Assembly (NCBI RefSeq): GCF_001638985.1
Contig: NW_017265134.1
Coordinates: forward strand, 3,702,653-3,766,652
Reading direction: 5' to 3'
DNA from: Phycomyces blakesleeanus NRRL 1555(-)
Lineage: Eukaryota; Mucoromycota; Mucoromycetes; Mucorales; Phycomycetaceae
Length of the DNA: 64,000 nt
Part shown: positions 1-11,456 of the stretch, one piece after another
Layout: every line of letters begins with the position of its first letter
How positions within the stretch are numbered: the first letter of the stretch is position 1
Translations under genes and position numbers: made by a program
The notes under the pieces: generated by a model
What the model was told of the DNA's origin: nothing
Database searches by the model: none
Seen by the model: only the letters and a program-made list of their open reading frames with translations

Positions 1-297
1 CTGTTGCCACCGCCCCCGAATGTATTATACTGTCTCTTGGGTGGAGAGACAAGGTTATGGGTATAGCTCTTCCAGGGCTTTCGAGTCCGGTCGTGGTTAT
101 TACCATAACCACCGCATACTCTAAACGTTGTATCTAGGGCGCGTTCGTAGGGTTTGCGGTATGGCTATGATGACACCTGTAGGATGTTTACAGGAAGTAG
201 GAGCCATCAAGGACTATATGTCCTAGTATAATTCATCCGAAGCCGGCCCGAGTGGTATGACCAACGGCTTCAGTCTGGTCCCGGTGGATCAAGGGAG
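1..297 (+). other. Partial 28S-derived rDNA module (tail)
   Basis: This stretch is nearly identical to 14048-14339 and is the tail of a tandem module whose other part carries recognisable 28S 3' sequence. It contains the GCGCGTT-type segment that follows the 28S 'ATGGCTGAACG' block in module 13503-14339. The open reading frames in it are not credible genes. The window starts inside the module, so its left part is not seen. Confidence 0.6.
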
Positions 298-1056
298 TCT
301 TTAGGGGATACCCCACTACCTGGGACCTCTCTTTAGTAGAGGGACTTGGTGTCGAACCGTTTGACCGTATGGACACGGGCACTTTGTCCGTGTTGGCGAC
401 GGCTCAAATCTGCTACCTGTAGGAGTGGTAGAGAGAGGAATCTGGATGGTACGGCTCACCACCGTACCTGAAGGGGGAACTGTGGTCACGATTTTCTTCC
501 TGGCCTTTGTGCCGAAAAAAAGAAAAAAACTGGCAAGTATACTATGTGTGAAATTATTGTACTTGGGGGGTACAATAATACTAGCCAAGTTAATAAACTT
601 GGTAGAATCAGCAAGGAAATAGGACCTTGTTGAGCTTGACTTGGTAAAAAGACATAAGAGGTACAGATAAGTGGGAGCTCCGGCGCCAATGAGAAACCAC
701 TGCTCTTATTGTTCTTTAACCATAGTATGGGATTAGGCTTTACAGTAAATGCTGCGAAGCCCCCATTGATTGGGCAATGGCTAAATGACTATAAGCCAGA
801 GTTGATGCTGGAAACTATACTATATGGTGCTACTCATATACTATATGAGTACAAATAGGCTTTCGAGCTGAAAAGCATACCGTATCTTTGCTCGTATTCG
901 CTGAAAGGCGAGTACATTCAGAGCTACATAGTAATGCTAGTATGGAGTAGTGATGAATTGCATGCAGTTTGCATGCAACTGACGGGGTATTGTAAGTAGT
1001 CGAGTGACCTTTGTTGCTACGATATACTGAGATTAAGCCCTTGTCCTTGAATTTGT
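298..1056 (+). pseudogene. 28S rRNA 3' fragment, abridged (left copy)
   Basis: Three blocks in order resemble large-subunit rRNA. The first is a GCCAAG..CTTGG..AGAATC..GCTTGACT block at about 585-645. The second is AGTGGGAGCTCCGGCGCCA at 671-689. The third, at the end (about 982-1056), reads ACGGGGTATTGTAAGTAG, then GAGATTAAGCC and a TTTGT terminus, as at the 28S 3' end. The peptidyl-transferase centre and the sarcin-ricin loop (AGTACGAGAGGAAC) are not present between the blocks, so the fragment cannot make a normal 28S. It is almost identical to 14340-15102 except for a patch of changes at about 790-890. Confidence 0.75.
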
Positions 1057-2112
1057 TCTTTTGAACACCTTCATAATTAAAATAAATTATTTTTCTATTG
1101 AAATAGTTTACTTAAATAAATATTATCACCAGGCATCTGACAGCCGACCCTAATAAAACATTGTGATATTGCAAAGTCAGAAAGTAAGGTTAGATATTTT
1201 ATTAACTTAGTTATAGACATATATATGTATTGATCACATTAGACTTTTTTTTTAGGCCAATAAATTAAATAGTATCCTCTCTCCGCTATTTGAAATGTAC
1301 TTAATTTGAAACCGGATCTGAAATCCAAGTTCGTTTGTTCATCAATTGTCTAGAATAATACATTTGATTAACTTAATATTTTGGTCTTCAAAGCTGTTAT
1401 AGGTAATAGACAAACTAACAAACTAACAAACTTGGTCTATTAATTTTTAGTCAGCCTTTGTCTGCTAACTCGATACCTTGATTTCAATTTGCATTTGAAG
1501 ATCCAGCAATAACATTGTTTACAGCCAAACAAAAACCACTCTTCTTTTAGGAATTTTATATATAAATATACGCAATTTAACCACAACTAAACAAAAAAAC
1601 AATGCCCAAAGAATTTTAACATATATATATAATGTAGTCACCATCAACCTTCTTTTTTTCTATCTATTTATTAATTAATTAATTAATTAATTAATTCATT
1701 AATTATACACATAAATATTATGTAAGTCAATAAATGGAAAGCGAAATAAATATGAGAGGGTATATATCTATATTTATATACTAAAACTAAAATTTGAGAA
1801 AAAAATGATGCAAAGGCCTATTGGAAACAAATTGATTTTCTGTGTTTGACAGTAGAAAAATTAAACATATGGAGCTTATAAAGACACAAAAACAGCATGC
1901 GATGAAGTTGTGGACAAAGGCAATGAGGTAAATAAATGAAACTTTTCCATAATGTGTATTGTAGTATAATACACGATGAGTTTGGATGTATTGATCAATT
2001 GAATACAAATTTCAAAGGTTTTATTATAAGCAGGTATATTAAAGAATATGGTTTTTTGGGAAAATTTAATTTTTACAAGATTTGTTTGAGATATTCAGAA
2101 TTTTTTATGGAT
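1057..2112. other. rDNA-type intergenic spacer, left copy
   Basis: AT-rich spacer after the 28S-like 3' end, repeated at 15103-16155 with only scattered indels. It contains a (TTAA) microsatellite at about 1672-1694. I see no gene; the 73-codon minus-strand frame at 1787-2008 is conserved only because the whole block is duplicated. Confidence 0.6.
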
Positions 2113-2373
2113 TAGTATCTCAATATAGAGAAAATTGGATACTGCGGAGAGTGTTATCTATTAAAGAGACAATATAATATTGTTTATATCTGTTACTATT
2201 AAAATCCCTATAATCCAAACCCTTGTTGTGTAATGGTTGGCTCACACTGTATGTGTGTGTCTGTTATATAATAGTTCCAGAGGTTGTTAACTTGCCAGGT
2301 TCATTAGCAAGAAGGAACCAGTGTTTGGTTGTGGAGTCTGTTCTTCACTCAATTGTGGTGTGTATACCACAGC
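2113..2373 (-). repeat. Interspersed repeat REP1, copy 1
   Basis: About 260-bp repeat. Read on the minus strand it begins with the palindrome-like TGTGGTATACACACCACA and ends near TATTGAGATACTAA. Related copies lie at 16156-16417 (minus), 52623-52892 (plus) and 50990-51232 (plus, truncated at its start). A 58-bp piece is at 2678-2735. It may be a MITE or a solo terminal repeat; I could not define its class. Confidence 0.6.
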
Positions 2374-2677
2374 TCAAAACGCTCTCAAAATATATTTAAA
2401 GAAAAGGATAAAATGAACTGCTGGACGAAGTGAACTTTTCTTTAGCTAAAGTCGCAGTGTTTGGCTTTAGATAAATTAAAAGGTAACTCACTGCTGAAGA
2501 TTCTCTAATACTGCCTGAAGTTGTCTTTTCTTCACGAATAATTTTCTTCGCTTTTTTTTTTTTAAAATAAAATAAAAATATTAAGTATTTAATGACCACA
2601 CTGTTATCAGCTTCTAGTGAGCATAATTCGTGGAAGCCTTGCTGTTTATTGCTATAGACTTTTATCTGCTGTAACTG

Positions 2678-2735
2678 TGGTATATACACCACAATTGAGT
2701 GAAGAACAGACTCCACAACCAAACACTGGTTGCTT
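2678..2735 (+). repeat. REP1 end piece, inverted relative to copy 1
   Basis: The first 58 bp of the REP1 consensus, in inverted orientation to the copy ending at 2373. Together they bracket about 300 bp (2374-2677) that has no gene. The pair could be the ends of a single TIR element or two independent insertions next to the gypsy relic. Confidence 0.5.
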
Positions 2736-2929
2736 GTAAATTCCAATTTTGGTCACCGATGCCAATTCTGAAATTACCCCCTTTCTGGTTTTGTGATCGT
2801 CCACAAGCACCAACGTCATTGGGAATTTCCGAGTCCAAGAGTCGCATAACAACGCGCCATACTAAACGAGAGGCAGTCGAGTTGTACTAGGCGTCTTTTG
2901 GAGCATTACCATTTGTATTGTATAGGCGG

Positions 2930-3860
2930 TCAACGTGAACCCAGGATGCAAGTGGTTTGCCTTCCATGCTTTTGAGCTGATACGTAACATACTTGTCTTT
3001 TTTTGCTCATCACAATAAACGGGCCTTTCAATCGTGCTTCCAAACCAAAATGTCCTTCGTGTGTGAGATTAACACGATCACCAATGTCGAATTTCACTTT
3101 CTCAATCACGGCATCCACTTTTTCCTTGTTTTTTGAACTAATGTCACTCATACGTAACTCGGTGGCTTTTCTGGCCCTACCGACATTCTCCAGTTGGTCA
3201 ACGGTCTGGTCCGCCACTGCACGAGGGTCTTCAGGAAGGACATAATGGCGTCCATAGGTAAGAAAGAACAGACTATACCTGATTTTGAGATGAGTGCAGA
3301 TGTGCCAGGTTCAGAGTGTGGCAAAAAGAAACTTACCCGAACGGTGCAGAACACGATTTGTATACTTAGACAGCATTTGTCTCAACGTACCGTTTAGGCA
3401 CTTACATTTACCATTTGTGCGTGGGTGAATGCAAAGGTTGGTCGATGATTTGACTTGGTACGAATGAGATAAGCGGCCGCACGTTTGCTGGTAAAATTGG
3501 CTCCACGATCTCTCAGTATCTCGAGTGGGCACCCAAAACGCATTACTATTTCCTCGTATATAAAAGCTGCTACAATTTGGGCTGATGCGACTGGGACAAC
3601 ACAGGCAATCGTCCAGCTGGTGGTATAATCAACTGCTACAAGGATCCACTGATTTCATCTAAGAGTCCTATATAACCTGCCGATGAAGTCCAAGTGCCAC
3701 CTTTGAACTGCTCCTTGAATTTTCAATGGGCAAATCTTGTCATGATGCTTACCATATTTTCTTGTATTGCGCTAACATTTATGATATGCGCTTAAAAATT
3801 CCTAGATGTCGTTACAGAGAGTCGGCTATCAATGACGAGGTCTTAGTATATCAAACATAA
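2930..3860 (-). pseudogene. Gypsy integrase remnant
   Basis: On the minus strand from about 3780 to 2930, in broken frames: a zinc-binding/linker piece ending in WHLDFIG (first catalytic Asp), a core piece reading FGCPLEILRDRGANF (second Asp), then HPRTNGK and LNGTLRQMLSKY, as around the third catalytic residue. A C-terminal GPF module follows (GDRVNL...LKGPFIV). This is the standard retroviral-type integrase order. Frames change at least twice, for example near 3311 and 3217. Confidence 0.8.
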
Positions 3861-4077
3861 GAGAATGTTCAGAATGACCAAAGTCCTTGTGGTACAATTG
3901 GACAGTGTTGGTACGACAAGAAAAGAAAAAGAATATTACTTCACGAATGTCATCGTCATTTAACTTCACTTTTTGATAAATCTTGTGATTCTTAACAGCA
4001 AAGTGAGCTCTGTTCTTTTCTGCGATTTCTGTGGAATTATCAGGTACTATATCAGGATGAAATGCATAGTAGTTTGG

Positions 4078-4450
4078 TCAATCGGTAGTATGGGCGAGTG
4101 GGGTAGCATATATATAGTGCAGTTCAATAGGACCTACAGTAATTTTGCTCTCATTATCACTCACACGGGACACCGCATCCGAAACATCACTATCCTTGCC
4201 AGACTTGTACTGTATCTCTGGTGCATACAGCTTAAATTTGGCAATCCATCGGACAAAGCGTGGAGTTGGTGTGACCTGAGGACAGAAATACTTGAGGGGA
4301 AGGTGATCTGAAAACAATGTATATGGTCGACCACCAACAAGGCAACTTCAGGTTCGGAAGACGCGCACAATACCTAATAGCTCTCGTTCCTGCGCAGGGT
4401 AAGCTCGTTTTGCGATGGTAAACTTCTTCCATTCATATGCAAGGGGATAT
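4078..4450 (-). pseudogene. Gypsy RNase H remnant
   Basis: Minus-strand frame with FSDHLPLKYF and RFVRWIAKFKLYAPEIQYKSG followed by SDVSDAVSR, matching the end of the Ty3/gypsy RNase H domain (the 'DHxxL..' and 'G..N..AD..SR' region). It lies between the reverse transcriptase and integrase pieces. Upstream parts are in other frames. Confidence 0.75.
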
Positions 4451-4670
4451 TACAAACCATATTTACCTTTTTGGAGTAACACTGAACCAACACCGAAATT
4501 GGAAGCGTCTGTATCAATACGATATGGCTGATGGACATCTGGGGCTTGTAGTACTGGGGGCACGGTTAGCTTGTCCTTTATGAACTCGAGGCTGTCTTGG
4601 CGCTCCTTTGTTCATAAAATCGGTCTCCGTTCTGAACCAGTATCATGAGTGAGATCTGTTAGCGGTGTTA

Positions 4671-5400
4671 TTATGGTTGCTTATCCAGGGATGAACCGTC
4701 GATATTGTCGAGCGAGACCACAAAGCTGGTAAGCCTTTTGACAATTTGTTGGAACCGGCCGTGCCTTGAAAGCAGTAACCTTCCTAGATGTAGGTAGAAT
4801 ACTTCGTGCTGAGATATGAAATCCAACGATTTTTTTTCAGATTGACCACCAATGTTCTCCTCCCGCAACCTTCCCAAAACATGACGGACGTGAAGGCGGT
4901 GGCCTTCTTCAGTATTGCTGAAAATCAATATGTCATCGAGATAAACAAGAGTAAAATCATCAAGGCAGTCACTCAGAATATGGCTCATAAGGCTTTGGAA
5001 TGTTGGCAGTGGATTGGTCGAACCAAAAAACAGGACAAGAAACTCTTACTGACTGTTGTATCTGGTGTTAAATGCTGTCTTGGTAACATCTTTTGTTTGT
5101 ATTTTTACTTGGTGATAACCGCTTTTAATATCAAGACTGGTAAAGTGTGCAGACCCGCGGAGTTGTTTCAGACATCCATAGATTCTTGGTAGTGGGTGGC
5201 TGTTACGGACATCTACTTTATTCAACGCGTGATACTCGATGCATGTTCCCATAACACTGTCTTCTATACAAGCAACACCGATGCTCCCCATGGTGACGCA
5301 CTAAGCCTACTTAACCCAGGGTCAATAAGTTATTTGATCTGACGCTTGAGCTCGTCTAGACCTAGGGGACTCTTCTTGAATGAGGCTCAGCTGATCAGTC
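4671..5400 (-). pseudogene. Gypsy reverse transcriptase remnant
   Basis: Two minus-strand frames. 5291-5046 carries HALNKVDVRNSHPLPRI and TSLDIKSGYHQVKI (catalytic Asp of motif A). 4988-4671 carries LVYLDDILIFS (YLDD active site). Upstream, at about 5340-5290, is ELKRQI, an in-frame stop, then a stretch like the 'GLIRPSxSPWGA' segment of the family. The order and motifs are diagnostic of Ty3/gypsy RT, and the breaks show it is inactive. Confidence 0.85.
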
Positions 5401-5589
5401 TTGCATCCCCGGTATTGATTGCATGCGGTACATTACACTCGGGCGGAATACATGAAGGCTCATCTCTAAATACTCCAGGAAAAATATTTAACCAGGTCAC
5501 TCCAATCTGAGTTGTTCATGTTGCTAACCATGTCTTCTTTGACGTATAACAGAAAACTGTTTGCAGCCTTGAACCCCATGGCTTGCTTG

Positions 5590-5650
5590 CTTAATGATCG
5601 TTGGTGTCACATAGTTTGCGCTTGCACCACTGTCGATTAATATGGAGATA
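5590..5650 (-). pseudogene. Gypsy aspartic protease active-site remnant
   Basis: Minus strand reads ILIDSGASANYVTPTIIK, the DSGA active-site motif of retrotransposon pepsin-like proteases. It lies between gag (5694-6308) and RT as expected. Only this short block is clear. Confidence 0.65.
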
Positions 5651-5693
5651 CGCTTTCCTTCATATATGACATCATACAGTGACAAGTATGTGT

Positions 5694-6836
5694 TTATGGT
5701 AGCAGTAAGTCTTCATTGCAAGCAGAATAATTATTAAAATACTGGTAAGGCAAATCTTTATCATTTTCTTTATAGCTCACACTATTATAATCATTTACAT
5801 CCCTGTTAGAGCGGGGGTCTAGGTCTTCACACAATCGATTACCTTTTAATCCAGTTGTGTGGAATGATAGGTCATTGCATCCTTGGGTCTTGGCACATCC
5901 TTCGTTCAAGTGGCGGGTACTAGGAATACTGTCTGGGCAGAAATGACAGAGGTGTCCAGATTGACCATACCGAAAACACTTGCGGCTATCCTGGTCACCT
6001 TGTTGATGTGATTTCATATTGGGGCGGCCGGTGGAACTTCGACTGTTACGTTGGTCTGAGCGTCCACGATAATTGGTCTGCATGGATAATCTTTCTTCCA
6101 TAGCATCAAGGTCCATGGTAGTAGGACCATCATTACGGGCATATTGTGAAATAAACTCAGGGCGTGCCAGGCGAATAAGACACTTTATCAATCTCGTATG
6201 CAAGGGCAGTGCGAGAGGAGGTCTCAGCAACGTCCAAAGGCTCACGAATATGAATTTGACCACGGGTTTCAGAACGTAAACCACCAGCAAATCAGTAAAA
6301 CGCTTCATACTCGGTCATGGACAGGACTACCATGTGGATATTCTAGAAGGCGTCTATATATTTTTTGATAGAGCTTGTCTAGCACAAAGAACGATTTCTA
6401 TTACGGGCATATTGGGTAATATGGATGGGATGGAAATTATCATTAAGCAAGCGTGTAAACTTGTGCCAATTCGAAGTCCTGTTAGCAGTGTCTTCCATAC
6501 GGAGCCACTAGACATCCGCACGATTACGGAGAAGAGTGATACAATAGGATGTCTAACTGTCATATTCTATGCGATTTAGGTGAGCAAAACGTTCTACATA
6601 ACGGACCCAGTCATAAATATCGTTGAAAGAACGAGTACCACGATAAAAATTGGGCGCTCTATATGGACAGATAGAGATAGAGAGATATTGGCGTGCGCAG
6701 GGGCTGGGGCGCCAGCAGAAGAAGGTAGCTGCGAGCTATGAAGAGCAGTAGTGAAGGCGACAATTAACGCGGTTATATTCACGGCACCAAGAGCACCAGG
6801 GTCAGCATGGTCAACAGGAACAGGTGTATCACTCAT
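5694..6836 (-). pseudogene. Gypsy gag remnant with zinc knuckle
   Basis: The minus-strand frame 6836-6594 opens with MSDTPVPVDHADPGALGAVN, a plausible gag N-terminus. After a frame-broken middle (YDWVRYVERFAHLNRI-like capsid segment), frame 6308-5694 contains CFRYGQSGHLCHFCPD, a CCHC-type knuckle with a changed first spacing and a Cys in the last position. Arg/Ser-rich linkers flank it. Several frameshifts separate the parts. Confidence 0.7.
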
Positions 6837-7015
6837 AGGTAAAGAGTTTGGAGTAGGTACGTGAACTGGATAGTCTGGAGCAGGGAGTGTAGAAACATGT
6901 ACACCAGGAAGTTTGAAAACGATGTTGCTGGCTCGAGTATCCCAAAAAGCGACATGAGCAGGAGTAGAATGGATGCACTGTTCTTCAGAAATATGGGGTA
7001 CAGTACGGGAAGCAA

Positions 7016-7929
7016 GGCATGAACTCGTTCTTAAATTTCAAGATTTTTCTTTTGAGCGTTGGTAAACTGGGCGCTTTTCTGGTAAGAGAAATCGCTTATT
7101 CAGCTACCATTTGTAAAGTCTCGATCTAGTATCTCTTTTCTGGCACTTGTAACTAAGTTGCCAAATCAATACTACTGTGTATATTCAAGTTTATGAATAG
7201 TGTTTAGATAAAAATAAAGATATTTTTTATTAAATATATTTCTTGCTTATTTATACAAAGCGATTGTCGCTTTCTAGTTAAAAAAGAAAAAGCTACAATA
7301 ATATTTCTTAGATTATGAATATACAGTAATATCTCTATAAGAATATTCGCCATCTTCAACATCTAAAAGTATCTGCAACAGTTACATTTCAGAAATCATT
7401 AAGTATACATTAACAGTTTAAATTACCTTGATCGTTTTAAATTATTATCGTGCCTGAATTCGTGTTAGCCGACCAGGGCAACAATTACACAAAATTCTCT
7501 TTTGAGAACGACGGCCGACGTGATTCACTTTTGCTCACAAGATAATTAGAAAACATATAGCTTAAACAAAAAAGTAGAATATAAACCAAAACAGATATTT
7601 TCAATTATTGCGCAGGTTTAAAGACGATTATTTAATAAAAGCTACTTATCTTTCTGCCGTACTTCTATTCTTGTATTCTCGCTTAAAATTTCCAGCGGAT
7701 TTGATCAATTTTGGCTTTGCCAAAGCATTGGAAGAACCATACAGATAGATCACATCAACGCTACCAGGAGAGACTTAACTGTGGGGGATTAAATACGATT
7801 CTGTGTGTTACTACCTGTATTGCTGTAGATCGGTTGCCTAATTGAAAATCCGGTTGTATAAAAGTATATAATAATACAACGCTCTGGTATAACAAGTCAA
7901 TTGTGATATACATCTGAGCCAGATGGATC
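7016..7929. other. Spacer with no recognisable feature
   Basis: AT-rich DNA between the gypsy relic and the 60-bp tandem repeats. I see no frame, RNA gene or clear repeat. Confidence 0.5.
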
Positions 7930-8232
7930 ATTTATGCTTAACATTTAATCCAAACGGATCGATTCCAGCTAATATTTAAGTTAACATGGTGACAATAGCA
8001 TAACAATTACACTAAACTAGCAAGAACTAGTAAACATTTAAATCATATATGTATCAACCAGTTAGACTTTAAGCTAAAAAAGTATTAACTTGTTAATATT
8101 TAAGCCAAACAAATTGATTCCGGATAACATTTAAGATAACATAGTAGCGACCGGTTAACACTTAAGTATAGCATGTATAAACCGGCTAGCATTTAAGTCA
8201 AACAAATTGATTCCTGTTGGTATTTCAGATAA

Positions 8233-8274
<42 letters not shown>

Positions 8275-10325
8275 TCTGGATAACATTTTAGCTAAAGAAA
8301 CGGAATCTTGTCAACATTTTAGCTAAACAAATTAATTCCGGTAAGAATTTAAGCTAATATGGTAACAACCGGTTAACATGTTAGCAGATCAATATAATCT
8401 GGTTAATAGTTAAGCTAATATGGTAGTACCAGGTTAACATTAAAGCTAAATAAGTTGATTCAGGTCAATATTTAAGCTAATCGGGTAACAACCGGTTAAC
8501 ATGTTAGCAGCTAAATATATTCTGGTCAATAATTAAGCTAATCTTGTAGTGCCAAATTAACATTTTAGCTAGATAAATTGATTCCGGTCAGTATTTAAGC
8601 TAAACTGGTAACAGCTGGTTAACATGTTAGCTGGATAAATCGATTCGGGTTAACATTTTATCTAGACGGATGGATTTTGGTAAACATGTAAGCTAATCTG
8701 GTAGTAACTGGTTAACATTTTAGCTAGGTAGATACATTCCGGTCAAAATTTAGGCTAACCTGGTAACAGCTTGCTAACATGTTAGGTAAACAAATTGATT
8801 CTGGTTGACGTTTTATCAAGATGGATGGATTCCGGTCAACTTTAAACTAACCAAGTAACAACTGGCTACCATATTAGCTAGATAAATGTATTCTGGTTAA
8901 TATTTAAGCTAATCTGGTAGTAACCGGTTAAAATTTAAGTTAAATAAATGGGTTCTGGTCAGCATTTAAGCTAATTGGGTACCAGCCGGTTAATATGTTA
9001 GCTAAATAAATAATTTCTGGTTAATATTTAAGCTAATCTGGTAGTAATTGGCTACCATTTAAGTTAAATAAATGGGTTCTGGTCAATATTATAGCTAGAT
9101 AAACTGATTCTAGTCAATATTTAAGCTAAACTGGTTACAACCGGTTAACATATTAGCTAAATAAATTGATTCCGGTTAAAATATAAGCTAATCTGGTAGG
9201 AACCTGTTAACATTTTAGCTAGATAAACTGATTCTGGTCAATATCTAAGCTAAACTGGTGACAATCGGTAAACATATTAGCTAGATAAATTGATTCCGGT
9301 TAATAATTAAGCTGATATAGTAGTACCACGTTAACATTTAAGCTAAACAAATGGATTCTGGTCAAAATTTAAGCTAAACAAATTGCTTCCGGTTAACATT
9401 TAAGCTAAATAAATGAGTTCTGATCAACATTTAAGCGAACCAGGTAACACCTGGCTAACATGTTAGCTAGGTAAATATATTCCGGTTAATATTTAAGTTA
9501 ATTTGGTAGTAACAGGTTAACATTTAAGTTAAATAAATGAACTCTGGTCAACATTTAAGCTAATTGGGTAACGACCGGATAACATGTTAGGTATATAAAT
9601 ATATTCCGGTTAAAATATAAGCTAATCTGGTAGTAACCAGTTTCTATTATAGCTAAATAATTTGATTCCGGTTAACGTTTTATCTAGATGGATGGATTCC
9701 GGTAAGCACATAAGCTAATCTGGTAGTAACCGGTATACATTTTAGCTAGATAGATACATTCCGGTAAACATTCAAGCTAATCAGGTATCAACCGGTTAAC
9801 ATTTTAACTAAACAAAGTAATTCCGGTTAACATGTAAGCTAAATGGATAAATTCTGGTAAACATATAAGCTAATCTGGTGGTAACTTGTTAACATTTTAG
9901 CTAGATAGATACGTTCCGGTAAACATTTAAGCTAATCAGGTATCAACCGGTTAACATTTTAGCTAAACAAAGTAATTTCGGTTAACATGTAAGCTAAATG
10001 GATAGGTTCTGGTAAACATATAAGCTAATCTGGTAGTAACTGGTTAACATTTTAGCTAAATGGATAAATTCTGGTAAACATATAAGCTAATCTGGTAGTA
10101 ACTGGTTAACATTTTAGCTAAATAGATACGTTCCGGTAAACATTCAAGCTAATCAGGTATCAACCGGTTAACATTTTAGCTAAACAAATTGGTTCCGGTT
10201 AACATGTAAGCTAAATGGATAGATTCCGGTGAGCATTAGAGCCAAATGGATAGATTCAGGTGAAAATTTAAGCCAACTGGTAACAACCGGTTAAGATTTA
10301 ATCTAAACTTGTATTAACCGGTCTG
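7930..10325. repeat. Degenerate ~60-bp tandem repeat array upstream of the 18S-like region
   Basis: About 2.4 kb built from related units of roughly 55-62 bp. They contain TTAACATTTTAGCTA, GATTCCGGTTAA, ATTTAAGCTAATCTGG and TAGTAACCGG in varying order, with recurrent GGTTAACAT. Neighbouring units differ at many positions, and near-identical pairs occur at about 9730-10180. An (AAT)n microsatellite at about 8228-8272 interrupts it. Position directly before the 18S-like sequence recalls rDNA spacer repeats that bind Pol I factors; function here is inferred only. Confidence 0.85.
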
Positions 10326-10783
10326 AGGGCGAACCGTTTGGACCAATTCGTTTCCTTATTTGGAACAAATTGAATTTATATTTTAATTTCACTCTTAATT
10401 ATTCAATCCCAGAAAAAAAAAGTTGAAAAGTGTAAATAAACGTTTTTAACCTTTGGCGAGACTACTAATGACCCCCCTATGATATGTATGAGAGAAGATG
10501 ATTGAAATCTTAACAACAATTAATTTTGGAGTTTTTTCAAAAATCTTTTCTCAGAGAGTACTATGCGTGGGGTATATCTTTCCCGATTTTACCTGGCGCC
10601 TCTTTTGCTCGGATCAGCAGAGATTTTATTCTTTAATAAAAACATCTACTGGTCTCCCGGCGCATATTTCAAACCGTATACTTTTGCTTCGGTAAATTTT
10701 CGGGACGATCTGCTGGGCGGTAGTCTTTGTACTGCTAATAATCTACAGATTCAATTTATTGGATTTGGATCAGGGAAATAAAG

Positions 10784-11456
10784 GTTCATTAAATCAGTTA
10801 TGATGAACATTATAAGTAATTACTACTTGTATAACCGTGGTAATTTCGGAGCTAATACATGCAACGAAAACCTCGACTTTGGAAGGGGTACCCTTATTGG
10901 GTAAAAGCCAGCTTGATGTGAAGGCCATTTTTTTCGTGATTTATAATAATTCAATGGTGATCGCATGGCCTTGTGCTGGCGATGGTTTATTATATTTTCT
11001 GCCCTATCAGATTAAGACTGTAAGATAGAGGCTTGCGTTGTCTACCATGGGTAGCAGGGAATCAGGGTCTGGTCCCGAAAATGAAGGATGAAATCTAAAA
11101 GAACTGACGGAAGGGCACCAGCAGGAGCGGAGCCTACGGCTTAATTTGATTCAACACGGGGGAACTCAGCTGGTACACACATTAAAAGGATTGAAAAATC
11201 ACCTTTTCAGTTGGGTCAAGCTTCGGCTTTTCTGTCTTCCTAAATATACTGCCTGCGCTAAGCAGGGTGATGTTGGGCAATAACAGGTCTATCATGCCCT
11301 TAGATGTTCTGGGCCGCACATGCGCTACACTGACATAGTTAATGAGTATATAACCATGGCTAATAAGCTTGGGTACTCTTTTAAAACTATTTCGTACTGG
11401 GAATTGAGGTATGTAGCAAGGTTTCTGTGCGTAATCTTACGGAAGAGCCATTGCTA
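10784..11456 (+). pseudogene. Abridged 18S rRNA-like sequence
   Basis: The 5' part matches 18S: CATTAAATCAGTTATGATG, TAACCGTGGTAATTTCGGAG, GCTAATACATGC, then TCGCATGGCCTTGTGCTGGC and CTGCCCTATCA (to about 11085). It then jumps at about 11095 to the 3' third: AACTGACGGAAGGGCACCA, GGCTTAATTTGATTCAACAC, CAATAACAGGTCT, GATGCCC-like TTAGATGTTCTGGGCCGCAC, and AAGGTTT...CGGAAG near 11415-11450. About 700 nt of the normal gene, including the universal GCCGCGGTAA block, is missing at the junction. The first ~80 nt of 18S is not recognisable upstream. It cannot encode a standard small-subunit rRNA. Confidence 0.85.

Larger units (their letters stand above)
2740..7015 (-). mobile_element. Decayed Ty3/gypsy retrotransposon in the rDNA spacer
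   Basis: Read on the minus strand, fragments appear in the order gag, protease, reverse transcriptase, RNase H, integrase, which is the Ty3/gypsy (Metaviridae) order. Each domain is split across frames by stops and frameshifts, so the copy is dead. I found no convincing LTR pair. The left end lies close to the REP1 pieces at 2113-2735, and the right end fades near 7015. No typical chromodomain was identified after the integrase. It sits inside the spacer between the 28S-like 3' end and the 18S-like region. Confidence 0.85.

Noticed and set aside
316..689. Frames of 65-90 codons repeated at 14363-14883
   Set aside because: They lie within 28S-derived modules and recur only because the DNA is duplicated.
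2113..2735. REP1 pair as LTRs of the gypsy element
   Set aside because: The two pieces are inverted, not direct, and no matching copy occurs at the right end near 7015.
7930..10325. CRISPR-like array
   Set aside because: Units are direct but degenerate, without conserved repeats and unique equal-length spacers; the context is a fungal rDNA-type spacer.
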